Source: Myxococcus xanthus
GTDB lineage: Bacteria > Myxococcota > Myxococcia > Myxococcales > Myxococcaceae
Assembly (NCBI RefSeq): GCF_900106535.1
Contig: NZ_FNOH01000001.1
Location: forward strand, 434,001-498,000
Direction: 5' to 3'
Length of the DNA: 64,000 nt
Made by a program: the position numbers and the translations under genes. The notes beneath the pieces were generated by a model that made no database searches, was not told the origin of the DNA, and saw only the letters and a program-made list of their open reading frames with translations. Of this stretch, positions 46,354 through 56,292 are shown piece by piece (positions within the stretch are counted from its first letter, which is position 1; each line of letters opens with the position of its first letter).

Positions 46354-47838
46354 ATGCACGAGTGGTTGGAGGCACTTCGCAAGTCGGTAAAGTCATCGTC
46401 AGCTGGCGTCTCTCCCGAGGAGATTCGCCGGGCCGAAACGGAGTGCGGCGTTCCATTCCCCGACGAGCTCACCGACCTGTATCAGGCGTTCAACGGGGGC
46501 GAACTCAGCGGTGAGGTTCTCCTCTTCCGTCTGCACGGCGCGGAGGGAGACCCGAGCGTCCTGGAGAAGACCCGCCTCAAGCTGGAAGGGCTTCCCGCTG
46601 CGGGGCTGTGGCGCATCGGCTTGAAGGGGCAGCACCGGCACCTCTTCGCCTCGCGCAAGTCGGCCATGGTGGAGCAGGGCGACGGTGGCGGTCCGTTGCC
46701 GGCCTGGGTCGAGGCGCTGGATAGCGACGACTGGGTCTATGGCACCTGGGAGGGCGAGAAGCGGCAGATGCGGCTGTACCGCTCGTTGAAGGACATGCTC
46801 GACGTGCTCGTGCCCCCCGCGGAGGTGGAGAGCTTCGGTGAGCGCACCTTTGCCCGGGCGATGAATGCCGTCCTTCAGGGGGCGCTATCCGGCGTCCAGG
46901 CCGACGAGGAGGACGAAGAAGCGGCGGAGTCCGGCGAGGCACCGCTCGGTGCGGCGGCCGAGGCTGAAGCAGTCGAAGAGGCCGAGCAGCTCGAGGAGGC
47001 GGAGCTGGCCGATGAGGAGGCCGCCGAAGTGGCGGTAGAGGAGGCGGAAGTACGTGAGCTCGCGTACGAGTACGACGATGGCCGCCCGTCTTCCCGTTAC
47101 GAGGATGGGGCCGGCTCGAGAAAGGCACGCGCGCAGGCCCAGCAGATACCGCTCGCCATCGGTGGCGCTGGCGTGCTGTTCCCGAAAAGTGCGTCGAGCA
47201 GGGTGCAGGGTGTGAAGAAGGCCGCCGCGGAGCCCGCTCCCACGAAGGCGCGCCCCACGAAGGCGCGCCCCGCGAAGAAGGCCGCGATTGAAGCGGCTTC
47301 GGCGGAGCTCCCGACTGGAGCGGCTGAAGCCATTTCGGAGCCGGAGGCTGCGCCCAAGACGGCCACCGCGAAGGCCCCCGCCCAGACGGGTGTGGCGAAG
47401 ACGTCCTCCGCCACCACGAAGAGGGCGACGAAGGCCCCTAACCAGAAGCGCACTGAGAAGAAGCCTGCCACCGCGAAGAGGGCGACGAAGGCCCCTGCCC
47501 AGAAGGGTGCGGCGACGAAGGCCGCTACCGCAAAGGCCCCCGCGCGGAAGGCAGCGGCGAAGAAGTCCGTCACCGCGAAGGCTCCGGCTCGGAAGGGCGC
47601 GGCGAAGAAGGCCCTTGCTCAGAAGGGTGGTGCAAAGCGGGCCGGTGTCCCGACGAGCGCAGCGAAGAAGGCGACTGCTCAGAAGAGCGCAGCGAAGAAG
47701 GCGACTGCTCAGAAGAGCGCGGCCAAGAAGTCTTCTGTGAAGAAGGCCGCTGCTCAGAAGTCCGGAGCGAAGAAGAGCGCCGCGAAGAAGGGCTCAGCCC
47801 AGAAGCCAGCGGCGAAGAAGGGCGCACGCGGCCGGTAG
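46354..47838 (+). CDS. SMI1/KNR4 domain fused to a histone-H1-like basic tail
   Basis: Protein of 494 residues. The N-terminal 150 residues fit the SMI1/KNR4 (SUKH) fold: 'SPEEIRRAETECGVPFPDEL', 'DLYQAFNGGEL' and 'WVYGTWEGEKRQMRLYRSL'. Residues about 180-235 are a Glu/Ala-rich acidic stretch. Residues about 280-494 are a Lys/Ala/Pro/Thr-rich tail with repeated AAKK, KAPA and AQKS units, like histone H1 C-terminal tails and bacterial H1-like DNA-binding proteins. SUKH proteins are often immunity proteins to nuclease toxins; the tail suggests nucleic-acid binding. The combined role is unknown. ATG 46354 follows GGAGGGG. Confidence 0.85.
   Translation: MHEWLEALRKSVKSSSAGVSPEEIRRAETECGVPFPDELTDLYQAFNGGELSGEVLLFRLHGAEGDPSVLEKTRLKLEGLPAAGLWRIGLKGQHRHLFASRKSAMVEQGDGGGPLPAWVEALDSDDWVYGTWEGEKRQMRLYRSLKDMLDVLVPPAEVESFGERTFARAMNAVLQGALSGVQADEEDEEAAESGEAPLGAAAEAEAVEEAEQLEEAELADEEAAEVAVEEAEVRELAYEYDDGRPSSRYEDGAGSRKARAQAQQIPLAIGGAGVLFPKSASSRVQGVKKAAAEPAPTKARPTKARPAKKAAIEAASAELPTGAAEAISEPEAAPKTATAKAPAQTGVAKTSSATTKRATKAPNQKRTEKKPATAKRATKAPAQKGAATKAATAKAPARKAAAKKSVTAKAPARKGAAKKALAQKGGAKRAGVPTSAAKKATAQKSAAKKATAQKSAAKKSSVKKAAAQKSGAKKSAAKKGSAQKPAAKKGARGR
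47656..47715. repeat. Exact 30-bp tandem duplication in the basic tail
   Basis: Two identical 30-bp units (47656-47685 and 47686-47715), each encoding SAAKKATAQK, within a longer run of imperfect Lys/Ala repeats. Such identity marks recent slippage or expansion of the tail. Confidence 0.85.
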
Positions 47839-47851
47839 TCACGGGCTCGGA

Positions 47852-47877
47852 GGCAAGGCGCGCTCCCGCGCCTTGCC
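47852..47877. terminator. Perfect 11-bp stem hairpin
   Basis: GGCAAGGCGCG, a CTCC loop, then CGCGCCTTGCC, in the 60-bp space between convergent genes (SMI1/KNR4 and a small protein). No T-run; probably a bidirectional terminator. Confidence 0.65.
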
Positions 47878-47899
47878 CCGACGTCGCCTCACCGTCCGT

Positions 47900-48172
47900 C
47901 TACCCCTGCGGCAGCTTGTCGAAGTCGATGGGGCGGATGCGGTAGCCCGGCTGTGCCGTCAACTCCAGCGGCTCTTCCTCCTCATCACCCCGGCGGAACT
48001 CATGAATCTCGTCCGGGAGGATGTCGCGGAAGTCCGGCTCCTCCTCCAGCGGTGGGGTTGCCGCCAGGTCTTGGTCGGAGATGTTGATTTCATCCTCACC
48101 GGTGTCCGGGTTCATGTGACGCCGAGAGGTGGACTCGCCCACGTCTTCTGCCCCCAGCTTCTTGAATCGCAT
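47900..48172 (-). CDS. Small acidic hypothetical protein
   Basis: Protein of 90 residues rich in Asp, Glu and Pro ('EEEPDFRDILPDEIHEF', 'YRIRPIDFDKLPQG'). No membrane segment, signal or family is recognised, and it is probably partly disordered. ATG 48172 is chosen because GAGGAG lies close upstream; an in-frame start at 48217 lacks a ribosome site. It is transcribed towards the convergent hairpin. Confidence 0.65.
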   Translation of the reverse strand: MRFKKLGAEDVGESTSRRHMNPDTGEDEINISDQDLAATPPLEEEPDFRDILPDEIHEFRRGDEEEEPLELTAQPGYRIRPIDFDKLPQG

Positions 48173-48283
48173 GGCCTCTCCTCGGAAAGCGCGGTGGGTC
48201 GGCTGCCTTCGTCTCAAGAATGAGAACCCGCGGGGGCTCCGGCAATTCTCGCCGCCCGCCTGCCTGCCATGCCTGCCCGTGTC

Positions 48284-48931
48284 TCAGCGCTCCGGGAGCA
48301 CGGTGCGGCCAGAGGGGTAGGCGGGCTCCACCTCCAGCATCACCATGGCCAGGGCCAGCACGCGCGACAGCGTCTCGCGCACCTGGTAGCGCCACGGCGT
48401 CGACCGTCCTTCGTCCGCGGCCACGCCCCACGCGTCGATGCCCACCGAGTTGGCGATGAACAGCGCCCGCGTCAGGTGGAAGCGCTGGGTGACGAGCACC
48501 GCCCGCTTCGCGCCGAACACCGTGGCGGCCCGCAGGCAGCTGTCATAGGTGGACAGCCCCGCTTCGTCGCCCAGGATCGCGCTTTCGGGCACACCGTGCT
48601 CCACCAGGTAGCGCCGCATGGCGCGCGTCTCGTGGTGGAAGGGCTTCGTCTGGTCTCCACTGACGAGCACCGTCTGCACCTTGCCTTGCTGCCACAGCGC
48701 GATGGCCGCATCCAGTCGCTGGGCGAGCACGGGGGAGGGCACCGCCCCCCGCGCCAGACCCGCGCCGAACACCAGCGCCACGGGCGCCTGGGGCGCCTGC
48801 TCCAGGGGGACGATGCGGTCCTGGTAGCTGAGGCGGACGAGGTGGGAGAGGGCGAGCAGCCCCAGCCCACCCGCGGCCAGGACCGCGAGGCCTCTACGCA
48901 ACCACACCCATCTCGCACCGCCTAGCTTCAT
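48284..48931 (-). CDS. SanA/YdcF-like DUF218 membrane protein
   Basis: Protein of about 215 residues. One N-terminal anchor (about 12-30, 'GLAVLAAGGLGLLALSHLV') precedes a DUF218 domain: 'ALVFGAGLARG', 'VLVSGDQTKPFHHET', 'STYDSCLRAATVFG' and 'VTQRFHLTRALFIANSVG'. In enteric bacteria SanA of this family influences envelope barrier function against large antibiotics; the enzymatic activity is not established. The start may be ATG 48931 (MKLGG) or ATG 48961; the shorter form gives the usual short cytoplasmic lead. Confidence 0.88.
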   Translation of the reverse strand: MKLGGARWVWLRRGLAVLAAGGLGLLALSHLVRLSYQDRIVPLEQAPQAPVALVFGAGLARGAVPSPVLAQRLDAAIALWQQGKVQTVLVSGDQTKPFHHETRAMRRYLVEHGVPESAILGDEAGLSTYDSCLRAATVFGAKRAVLVTQRFHLTRALFIANSVGIDAWGVAADEGRSTPWRYQVRETLSRVLALAMVMLEVEPAYPSGRTVLPER

Positions 48932-49009
48932 GGACCCCGAGAACACCGGTAGAGAGGCCATTGTGTTCCGGGCTCCCTTCTCCGGAAAGCCCAGAGCGAC
49001 ATCCCTGTC

Positions 49010-49438
49010 TCAGGGGAACGTGCCCGCCTGGGAGCCCGCCGGCTTTGGGGCGAATCGCTCGATGGCCTCCAGCAGCCGCCGGGGCTCCACGGGTTTCTTC
49101 AGGAATGCCGCCACGTTGTACGAAGACGCATAGACGGCCCAGTCTCTCGGATTCATCTCCGCCATCCCCGCGGACAGGATGATGACGGGCACCTGGGCCA
49201 GCGCTTCACTCGCCTTGCGGGTGGTCAGCACCCGGTGTCCGTCCATGACAGGCAGGGCCATGTCCAGCACCATGAGGGCGGGGCGGGGAGGTTGGGCCAA
49301 CTGCTCCAGGGCCTCCCGGCCGTTGCGCGCCACGCGCACCGCGTGGCCGTGCAGCTCCAGGTAGGCCTGAAGGGCCTCACAGATGTCCACGTCGTCTTCG
49401 ACGATGAGCAGCGGACCGGATGACGTCTGAGCCACCAT
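49010..49438 (-). CDS. Single-domain response regulator
   Basis: Receiver-only protein of 142 residues. The acidic pair is in 'LIVEDDVDIC', the phospho-acceptor is Asp59 in 'VLDMALPVMDG' and the conserved Lys lies in 'AFLKKPVEP' (residue 114 or 115). No output domain is attached. It is divergent from atpG, with 215 bp between them, and has no kinase neighbour, so its partner is unknown. ATG 49438 is used because the frame upstream shows no domain or ribosome site. Confidence 0.9.
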   Translation of the reverse strand: MVAQTSSGPLLIVEDDVDICEALQAYLELHGHAVRVARNGREALEQLAQPPRPALMVLDMALPVMDGHRVLTTRKASEALAQVPVIILSAGMAEMNPRDWAVYASSYNVAAFLKKPVEPRRLLEAIERFAPKPAGSQAGTFP

Positions 49439-49550
49439 TCCCGCAAGGTAAGTCCGTGTCCTACCGCGGGGAGGGGCTGTCAAGGGGGCTCGGCCGCCTG
49501 CCATGTGCGGTGGGGCGGGCGATCGTCTGCCCGGCGGCGGCAGGCATCCG

Positions 49551-49579
49551 TTGACCGGCTCCCGCCCCGCCTATATAGG
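49551..49579 (+). promoter_or_regulatory. Sigma-70 type promoter for atpG
   Basis: TTGACC (49551-49556), a 17-bp spacer and TATAGG (49574-49579) in otherwise very GC-rich DNA, 75 bp before the atpG start. The same -35 and spacing recur upstream of atpD. Confidence 0.65.
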
Positions 49580-49653
49580 GGGCCCCGTCTTACCCTGCCC
49601 CGCCTTCCTTCAGGACAAAGCGGGTCGAACGCCCCACAGGAGCTCCCCGGTCC

Positions 49654-50538
49654 ATGGCGTCCCTTCGCGACATTCGCAAGCGCATCCGCTCGGTGAAGAA
49701 CACGCGTCAGATCACCAAGGCGATGAAGATGGTTTCCGCCGCGAAGCTCCGCAAGGCGCAGGACGGCATCCTGGCGGCGCGTCCCTACGCGACGATGCTG
49801 GATCAAATCATCGCGGACCTGTCCGCCCGCGCCGGGGATGAGAGCCTCAGCCACCCGCTGCTCACGGCCCGTCCGGTGAAGCGCGTGGAGCTGGTGCTCC
49901 TCACGTCGGACCGTGGCCTCGCCGGCGGCTTCAACTCCAACGTCATCCGCCGCGCCAACCGGTTCCTCTACGAGAACACGAACCTGGAGAGCATCCGCCT
50001 CTCCACCGTGGGCCGGAAGGGCAACGACTTCTTCCGCAATCGCGGCCAGAACATCCGCAAGGACTTCGGCGGCCTGTACCAGCGCCTGAACTACCGCGCC
50101 GCCGCGGACGTGGCCGAGGAGCTGGTGGCCAGCTACCTCAATGGCGAGGTGGACGCGGTCCACATCGTCTACAACGAGTTCGTCACCGCCATCTCCCAGA
50201 CGGTGAAGGTCGCTCAGTTGCTGCCGCTGCAGACGCTGGGGACGCCGGACCAGGCCTCGACGGCGGGCTCCACCTCGCTGGTGGACTTCAAGTACGAGCC
50301 GGACCGTCAGTCCGTGCTGGACCGCCTGGTGCCCCAGGCCGTCAACATCAAGCTCTACCGCGCCCTGCTGGAGAGCGTGGCCAGTGAGCACGGCGCCCGC
50401 ATGAGCGCCATGGAGAACGCCACCTCCAACGCGACCGACATGATCGGCAACCTGACGCTCACCTACAACCGCACGCGTCAGGCGGTCATCACCAAGGAGC
50501 TGATGGAGATCGTCTCCGGCGCCGAGGCCCTGAAGTAG
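49654..50538 (+). CDS. atpG: ATP synthase F1 gamma subunit
   Basis: Central rotor shaft of the F1 ATPase, 294 residues. Conserved ends are visible: the N-terminal '[20 protein letters not shown]' and the C-terminal '[18 protein letters not shown]', the two helices that form the shaft. The length is normal. It is the first gene of its transcription unit with its own promoter. atpA, which usually precedes atpG, is absent; instead a divergent response regulator gene lies upstream. The ATG 49654 has AGGAG 11 bases upstream. Confidence 0.97.
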
Positions 50539-50649
50539 GGCATTCGCGCAGCCGCGACCCTGTCTCCTGGGCCCGCCTCGTCTATCGAGGTGGGCCCTTC
50601 GCGTTTAAGGCCCCGGCCGAGCGCGGAAGTCCGCTCGAGGAGGGGGTAC

Positions 50650-51447
50650 ATGAGGCAGCGGCTGTGGTTGTTCCTGGGGCTGGTGTGCTGCGTCACGGGG
50701 TGTGGCTTCGAAACCGTCTCCAGCGGGTATGGAGGCATCGGCTTCGACTCGTTCGGCAGCGGCACGCAGCGAGAGCCGTATGGAGAAGGCTTCCACCTCC
50801 TGCGGCCGGGCAAGTCGCTCATCGTCTACGACTTGCGCGTGCAGGAGATGAAGGACGGGCTGAGCGTCCTGTCCAACAACGGCCTGGACCTCAAGGTGGA
50901 CGCCAGCGTGCGCTACCGGGTGGACCCCGCGAAGCTCTTCGAGCTGCACACCCAGACGGGGCCCAGGTACGCCGACATCCTGATCGCCCCCGTGGTCCGC
51001 TCGGAGGCCCGCAAGGTGTTCGGCCGCTACGCGCCGGAGGAGATCTACTCCTCGAAGCGCGAGCAGATTGAACAGGAGATTTTCGAGGAGGTGACGCGCT
51101 CGCTCGAAGGCAAGCACGTGGTGGTGGAGGCCATCCTGGTGCGGGACGTGACGCTGCCTTCGGCCATCCGCGACGCCATCTCCGACAAGCTGGCGGAGGA
51201 GCAGCGCAGCCAGAAGATGCGCTTCACCCTGGACAAGGAGCGCCAGGAGGCGGAGCGCAAGCAAATCGAAGCGGAAGGCATCGCCCGGTACCAGGACATC
51301 GTGCGCAAGGGGCTCACCGAGGAGTACCTGCGCTTCAAGGGCATCGAGGCCACGGAGCGGCTCGCCCAAAGCCAGAACGCCAAGGTCGTCCTGGTCGGTA
51401 GCCCGAACAGCGGGCTGCCCCTGGTCTACCAACCGGATGGGAAGTAA
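50650..51447 (+). CDS. Lipoprotein with SPFH/band-7 (prohibitin-like) domain
   Basis: Protein of 265 residues. The signal sequence ends in a lipobox ('LVCCVTGCGF') with the lipidated Cys near residue 18. Residues about 45-200 are an SPFH/band-7 domain ('GLDLKVDASVRYRVDP', 'RSEARKVFGRYAPEEIYS'). Residues about 175-235 form the charged helix usual after it. Most SPFH proteins use a membrane helix, so a lipid anchor facing the periplasm is unusual. ATG 50650 follows GGAGGGGG. It lies between atpG and atpD; a link to ATP synthase is only positional. Confidence 0.87.
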   Translation: MRQRLWLFLGLVCCVTGCGFETVSSGYGGIGFDSFGSGTQREPYGEGFHLLRPGKSLIVYDLRVQEMKDGLSVLSNNGLDLKVDASVRYRVDPAKLFELHTQTGPRYADILIAPVVRSEARKVFGRYAPEEIYSSKREQIEQEIFEEVTRSLEGKHVVVEAILVRDVTLPSAIRDAISDKLAEEQRSQKMRFTLDKERQEAERKQIEAEGIARYQDIVRKGLTEEYLRFKGIEATERLAQSQNAKVVLVGSPNSGLPLVYQPDGK

Positions 51448-51509
51448 GAGGGTGGCGCCCGGCATGTGGTTCCGCTAAGCCGGACTTACCAGTCAGTTGC
51501 CCGGGAGGC

Positions 51510-53061
<1,552 letters not shown>

Positions 53062-53092
53062 GCTGGGCGCTTCTCCTCCCGCAGAGGTCCCC

Positions 53093-53662
53093 ATGCGCCG
53101 TGCAGCGCTCGCCCTGGTCCTGATGTTCCTGGCTCCCTCCTCCGCCCTGGCGGAGGAGCGCAGGGGACGCGCCCGGGTGAGCGCCAACGGGCTCTACAGC
53201 GTCCGCATGGTGGAAGCGGCGCAGGACCAGTGCCGGTTGGAGGTGACGCAGGAGAGCGGCCCCGTCTGGACGCTGAAGGAGTGTCTGGGCACGGTGGACG
53301 ACCTCTACTTCGTCTCCAACGACGGCGAGCGCGTCTGGGTGGTGTGGCCGCTGGTGGAGAAGGGCAAGGCCGTGGCGGAGCCGCGGACGAAGAAGTCGAA
53401 GGCGAAGAAGCCCAAGGGGCCTCCCGCCTGGGCGCGCGTGGTGGTGGCGGCGCAGTATGGGCGGGATGGCCAGCGGCTCCAGGAGAAGCGGCTGACCGAG
53501 TGGCTCAACACGCGGCAGCTCTCCGAGGTGCGCCAGCTCACCCACCACTTCAAGTGGCTGGAGGGCACGCTCGGAATCCCCGGCAAGGGGCCCCGGTTGA
53601 CGGACGCCGGGGTGGTGGAGTTGGAGCCGGTGGGTGGAACCACCCGCCAGCTCACGTTCTGA
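53093..53662 (+). CDS. Secreted protein of unknown function between atpD and atpC
   Basis: Protein of 189 residues. The signal peptide is about 1-20 with cleavage after 'PSSALA'. The mature part has an initial beta-rich region ('NGLYSVRMVEAAQDQCRLEV', 'YFVSNDGERVWVVWPLVEKG') and a Lys-rich loop near 100-110. No family is recognised. It starts 31 bp after atpD and ends 21 bp before atpC on the same strand, so it is co-transcribed with F1 genes although its product should leave the cytoplasm. Confidence 0.8.
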   Translation: MRRAALALVLMFLAPSSALAEERRGRARVSANGLYSVRMVEAAQDQCRLEVTQESGPVWTLKECLGTVDDLYFVSNDGERVWVVWPLVEKGKAVAEPRTKKSKAKKPKGPPAWARVVVAAQYGRDGQRLQEKRLTEWLNTRQLSEVRQLTHHFKWLEGTLGIPGKGPRLTDAGVVELEPVGGTTRQLTF

Positions 53663-53683
53663 TTCGGTTGTGCGAGGAGCCTC

Positions 53684-54094
53684 ATGGCCAAGCTGACTGT
53701 GGAGATTGTCACCCCCGAGAAGCGCATCCTGTCGGTGCAGGCCGACGAGGCGATTGTTCCTGGCGGCCGGGGCCTGTTCGGCGTGCGGCCGGGGCACACC
53801 CCGTTCCTGTCGCTGATGGAGCCGGGCGCGCTGACGCTGATCGAGAGTGGCCGGCGCGAGTCCTACTTCGTCGCGGGCGGCTTCGTGGAAGTGGGCAACG
53901 ACAAGGTGCTGGTGCTCGCCGACGCGGCCGAGCCCGTCACGGGCATCGACGTGGAAGGCGCCCGTCGCCGCATGGCCGAGGCCCAGGAGCGCATGAAGGG
54001 CATGTCCTCCGAGGACGCGCGCTTCGAGCTGGAGCAGGCCACGGTGCGCCGTGAGGCCGCCCGTATCGGCGCCGCCAACACCGCGCGCGCGTAG
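53684..54094 (+). CDS. atpC: ATP synthase F1 epsilon subunit
   Basis: Regulatory F1 subunit of 136 residues. The N-terminal beta-barrel begins 'MAKLTVEIVTPEKRILSVQA' with the conserved 'GLFGVRPGHTPFL'. The C-terminal helical hairpin (about 90-136, 'ARRRMAEAQERMKGM') can inhibit the catalytic head. The ATG at 53684 follows GAGGAG. It ends the transcription unit, with a hairpin 20 bp downstream. Confidence 0.96.
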   Translation: MAKLTVEIVTPEKRILSVQADEAIVPGGRGLFGVRPGHTPFLSLMEPGALTLIESGRRESYFVAGGFVEVGNDKVLVLADAAEPVTGIDVEGARRRMAEAQERMKGMSSEDARFELEQATVRREAARIGAANTARA

Positions 54095-54115
54095 GTTTCT
54101 CCTCCGTTTCACCGC

Positions 54116-54138
54116 CCAGGAGCGTCCCGCGCTCCTGG
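54116..54138 (+). terminator. Hairpin after atpC
   Basis: CCAGGAGCG and CGCTCCTGG with a 5-base loop, a perfect 9-bp stem 21 bp after the atpC stop. No T-run. The remaining 250 bp before the NsrR-type box show no gene. Confidence 0.55.
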
Positions 54139-54395
54139 CGTCCCTGGCGTGACGCCCGGGCTCCCCTCGAGCGGAGCCGGTGTCCGCTTCTGTTTCCGTG
54201 ACGGTGCCCCTCTGGGGTGGCGCCTCCGGAACAGGCTTTCCGGTCCGCACCTCGCTTCACAATGCCCCCAGGGGCCTGGCTGCGTTCGCCCTCGAGCCTT
54301 CGCGCGGGCGCGGCGGCCTCCTGTCAGCGACTGTCCTCGCTCGCAGTAGCTCCACTGACAGTGCTGCTTTCATTTGACGTGACGGTGCGGATTTT

Positions 54396-54418
54396 AAGGT
54401 GCATCTAGAATGCATCTT
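54396..54418 (+). promoter_or_regulatory. NsrR-type operator upstream of truncated haemoglobin
   Basis: A 23-bp near-palindrome with half sites AAGGTGCAT (54396-54404) and ATGCATCTT (54410-54418) around CTAGA. It fits the known NsrR operator (AAGATGCAT, 5 bp, ATGCATCTT) with one base different in the left arm. A -10-like TAGAAT (54406-54411) lies inside, so bound repressor would block RNA polymerase. An nsrR gene lies 1.4 kb downstream in the same operon. Confidence 0.8.
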
Positions 54419-54449
54419 AAAGCCCATGCCGGGCGAGAGGAGCGGCACC

Positions 54450-54830
54450 ATGAGCGTTACGGCGGAGAAGAGTGTCTACGAGCAGCTGGGCGGAGAGCCG
54501 GCGATGGCGGCGGCGGTGGAGGTCTTCTACCGGAAGGTGCTGGCGGACGATCACATCAGCCACTTCTTCGAGGACGTGGACATGGAGCGCCAGGCCGCGA
54601 AGCAGAAGGCGTTCCTGACGATGGTGACGGGTGGGCCGGTCCACTACTCGGGCAAGGACATGCGCGCGGGCCACGCGCCTCTGGTGAAGCGTGGGCTGAA
54701 CGACTCGCACTTCGACGCGGTGGCGGGCCACCTGAAGGCGACGCTGGAGGAGCTGGGCGTGGCCGCGCCGCTGGTGGCGAGGGTGATGACCATCGCGGAG
54801 AGCGCCCGCGCGGACGTCCTGGGACGCTGA
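54450..54830 (+). CDS. Truncated haemoglobin (group I type)
   Basis: Haem protein of 126 residues with the 2-over-2 globin fold. Phe26-Tyr27 in 'VEVFYRKVLADDHI' mark the B helix distal pocket, where Tyr B10 stabilises ligands, and His75 in 'MRAGHAPL' is the proximal haem ligand. Length and motifs fit the GlbN-like group. The ATG 54450 follows GAGAGGAG. It is the first gene behind the NsrR-type box and is followed 15 bp later by an electron-transfer reductase, so together they probably perform NO dioxygenation. Confidence 0.93.
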   Translation: MSVTAEKSVYEQLGGEPAMAAAVEVFYRKVLADDHISHFFEDVDMERQAAKQKAFLTMVTGGPVHYSGKDMRAGHAPLVKRGLNDSHFDAVAGHLKATLEELGVAAPLVARVMTIAESARADVLGR

Positions 54831-54845
54831 CCAGAGGAGCACGCC

Positions 54846-55844
54846 ATGGCCAAGGTAAAGCATGAGTCCGACTGGTACCCGTTGGAGTCCGGAGAGAGTG
54901 TGCTGGACGCGCTGCTGCGCCAGGGCGTCTCCATTCCGAATGCGTGCCGCGCGGGGGCCTGCCAGTCCTGCCTGATGCGGGCCGTGGCAGGGACGGTTCC
55001 AGAGGCCGCGCAGGTGGGGCTGAAGGACACGCTCCGGGCACAGGGCTACTTCCTCGCCTGTGCCTGCCGGCCTCCGGAGGGCACGCAGCTGGAAGTCACT
55101 GGCGCGGAGGCGCTGCGCATCCCCGCGCGCATCCAGGCGCTGTCGTTGCTGTCCACCAGCGTCCTTCGTGTGCGGCTGGTGACGGACAGCCCGCTGGCGT
55201 ACCACGCGGGGCAGTACATCTCCCTGGTGCGCGAGGATGGGCTGGCCCGCAGTTATTCGCTGGCCAGCCTGCCTCATGAAGACGCCTTGGAGTTGCATGT
55301 GCGGCTCCAGCCGGGCGGGGCGATGAGTGGCTGGCTGGCGCATGATGCACAGCCGGGAGACAGGCTCCAGGTGCAGGGGCCGGCGGGGAGTTGCTTCTAT
55401 GTGCCTGGCCGGCCCGAGCAGCCCTTGTTGCTGGCGGGCACGGGCACGGGCCTGGCGCCGCTGTACGGCATCGTTCGCGACGCGCTGGCGGCGGGCCACA
55501 CGGGGCCCATCTGGCTCTTCCACGGCGCTCGGACGCCCGAGGGGCTCTACCTCACCTCCGAGCTGCGGGCGCTGGCGGAGCAACATCCTCAGTTTCTCTA
55601 TCGTCCGGGTGTGTTGGAGGGCGGCAGCCGGGACGTGGCCGAGGGAGCGCTCGATGTGCTCATCCGCGCCGAATGCCCGAAGCCGCTGGGCTGGCGCGCA
55701 TGGCTCTGCGGAGACGGGCCATTGGTGCTATCCCTTCGAAAGAAGCTGTTCCTGGCCGGGCTCTCGCTGAAAGACCTCCACACGGATGCCTTCTTGCCGA
55801 GCGTTCCATCGGGGCAGCGTACTTCCGACGCCGGAGCCCGCTGA
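54846..55844 (+). CDS. 2Fe-2S ferredoxin/FAD/NAD(P)H reductase
   Basis: Reductase of 332 residues. The plant-type 2Fe-2S domain (1-90) has ligands Cys34, Cys39 and Cys42 ('NACRAGACQSC') and a fourth near Cys72 or Cys74. The FAD domain has 'GLARSYSLAS' and the nucleotide-binding domain has 'LLAGTGTGLAPLYG'. This is the layout of oxygenase reductases with the ferredoxin placed first. It likely passes electrons to the globin encoded just upstream, acting as the reductase half of a split flavohaemoglobin. The next gene, nsrR, starts one base after the stop codon. Confidence 0.92.
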   Translation: MAKVKHESDWYPLESGESVLDALLRQGVSIPNACRAGACQSCLMRAVAGTVPEAAQVGLKDTLRAQGYFLACACRPPEGTQLEVTGAEALRIPARIQALSLLSTSVLRVRLVTDSPLAYHAGQYISLVREDGLARSYSLASLPHEDALELHVRLQPGGAMSGWLAHDAQPGDRLQVQGPAGSCFYVPGRPEQPLLLAGTGTGLAPLYGIVRDALAAGHTGPIWLFHGARTPEGLYLTSELRALAEQHPQFLYRPGVLEGGSRDVAEGALDVLIRAECPKPLGWRAWLCGDGPLVLSLRKKLFLAGLSLKDLHTDAFLPSVPSGQRTSDAGAR

Positions 55845-55845
55845 C

Positions 55846-56292
55846 GTGCACCTCACCCTCCATGCCGACTACTCGCTGCGGGTGCTGCTCTACCTGGCCA
55901 CGCGCACCGGGCGGCCCGTCTCCACGCAGGAGATGGCGGATGCGTACGGCATCTCCAAGCACCACCTGGTGCGCGTGGTGCAGACGCTGGCGGGGCAGGG
56001 GGTGGTGGACGCGCGAGCGGGCCGCTCCGGCGGCGTGGTGCTGGCGCGCGCGCCAGCGGACATCCAGGTGGGGAGCGTGCTGCGCGCCGCGGAGCCGGAC
56101 TTCCACCTGGTGGAATGCTTCGACCGGGAGCGAAACGCCTGTCCCATCGCTCCCGCTTGTGGGCTCAAGGGCGTCCTGGACGAAGCGCGCGAGGCGTTTC
56201 TCGCGGTGCTGGACCGGTACACGCTGGCGGACCTGCTCCGCCGCTCGCGCCCGAACCTGCAGGACTACTTCCTCCCCACCTCCGAACCATGA
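55846..56292 (+). CDS. nsrR: NsrR, Rrf2-family nitric oxide-sensing repressor
   Basis: Transcription factor of 148 residues. The winged helix-turn-helix is in 'TQEMADAYGISKHHLVRVVQ'. Three cysteines (Cys91, Cys99, Cys105) in 'ECFDRERNACPIAPACGLK' match the cluster-binding cysteines of NsrR in order, with a slightly longer first gap. The C-terminal 'LDRYTLADLL' is also typical. It should bind a [4Fe-4S] or [2Fe-2S] cluster that NO destroys, lifting repression. The GTG 55846 start is needed to give the usual NsrR N-terminus. An NsrR-type box precedes the operon, implying autoregulation. Confidence 0.92.
   Translation: MHLTLHADYSLRVLLYLATRTGRPVSTQEMADAYGISKHHLVRVVQTLAGQGVVDARAGRSGGVVLARAPADIQVGSVLRAAEPDFHLVECFDRERNACPIAPACGLKGVLDEAREAFLAVLDRYTLADLLRRSRPNLQDYFLPTSEP

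Noticed and set aside
46178..46390. Small + strand frame of 70 codons with a good ribosome site
   Set aside because: Codon use is unlike real genes here and it overlaps the SMI1/KNR4 start by 37 bp; no recognisable product.
47240..47838. Repeats that might be read as a CRISPR-like or satellite array
   Set aside because: Units are in frame, contiguous and encode Lys/Ala-rich peptide; no spacers are present, so it is coding repeat.
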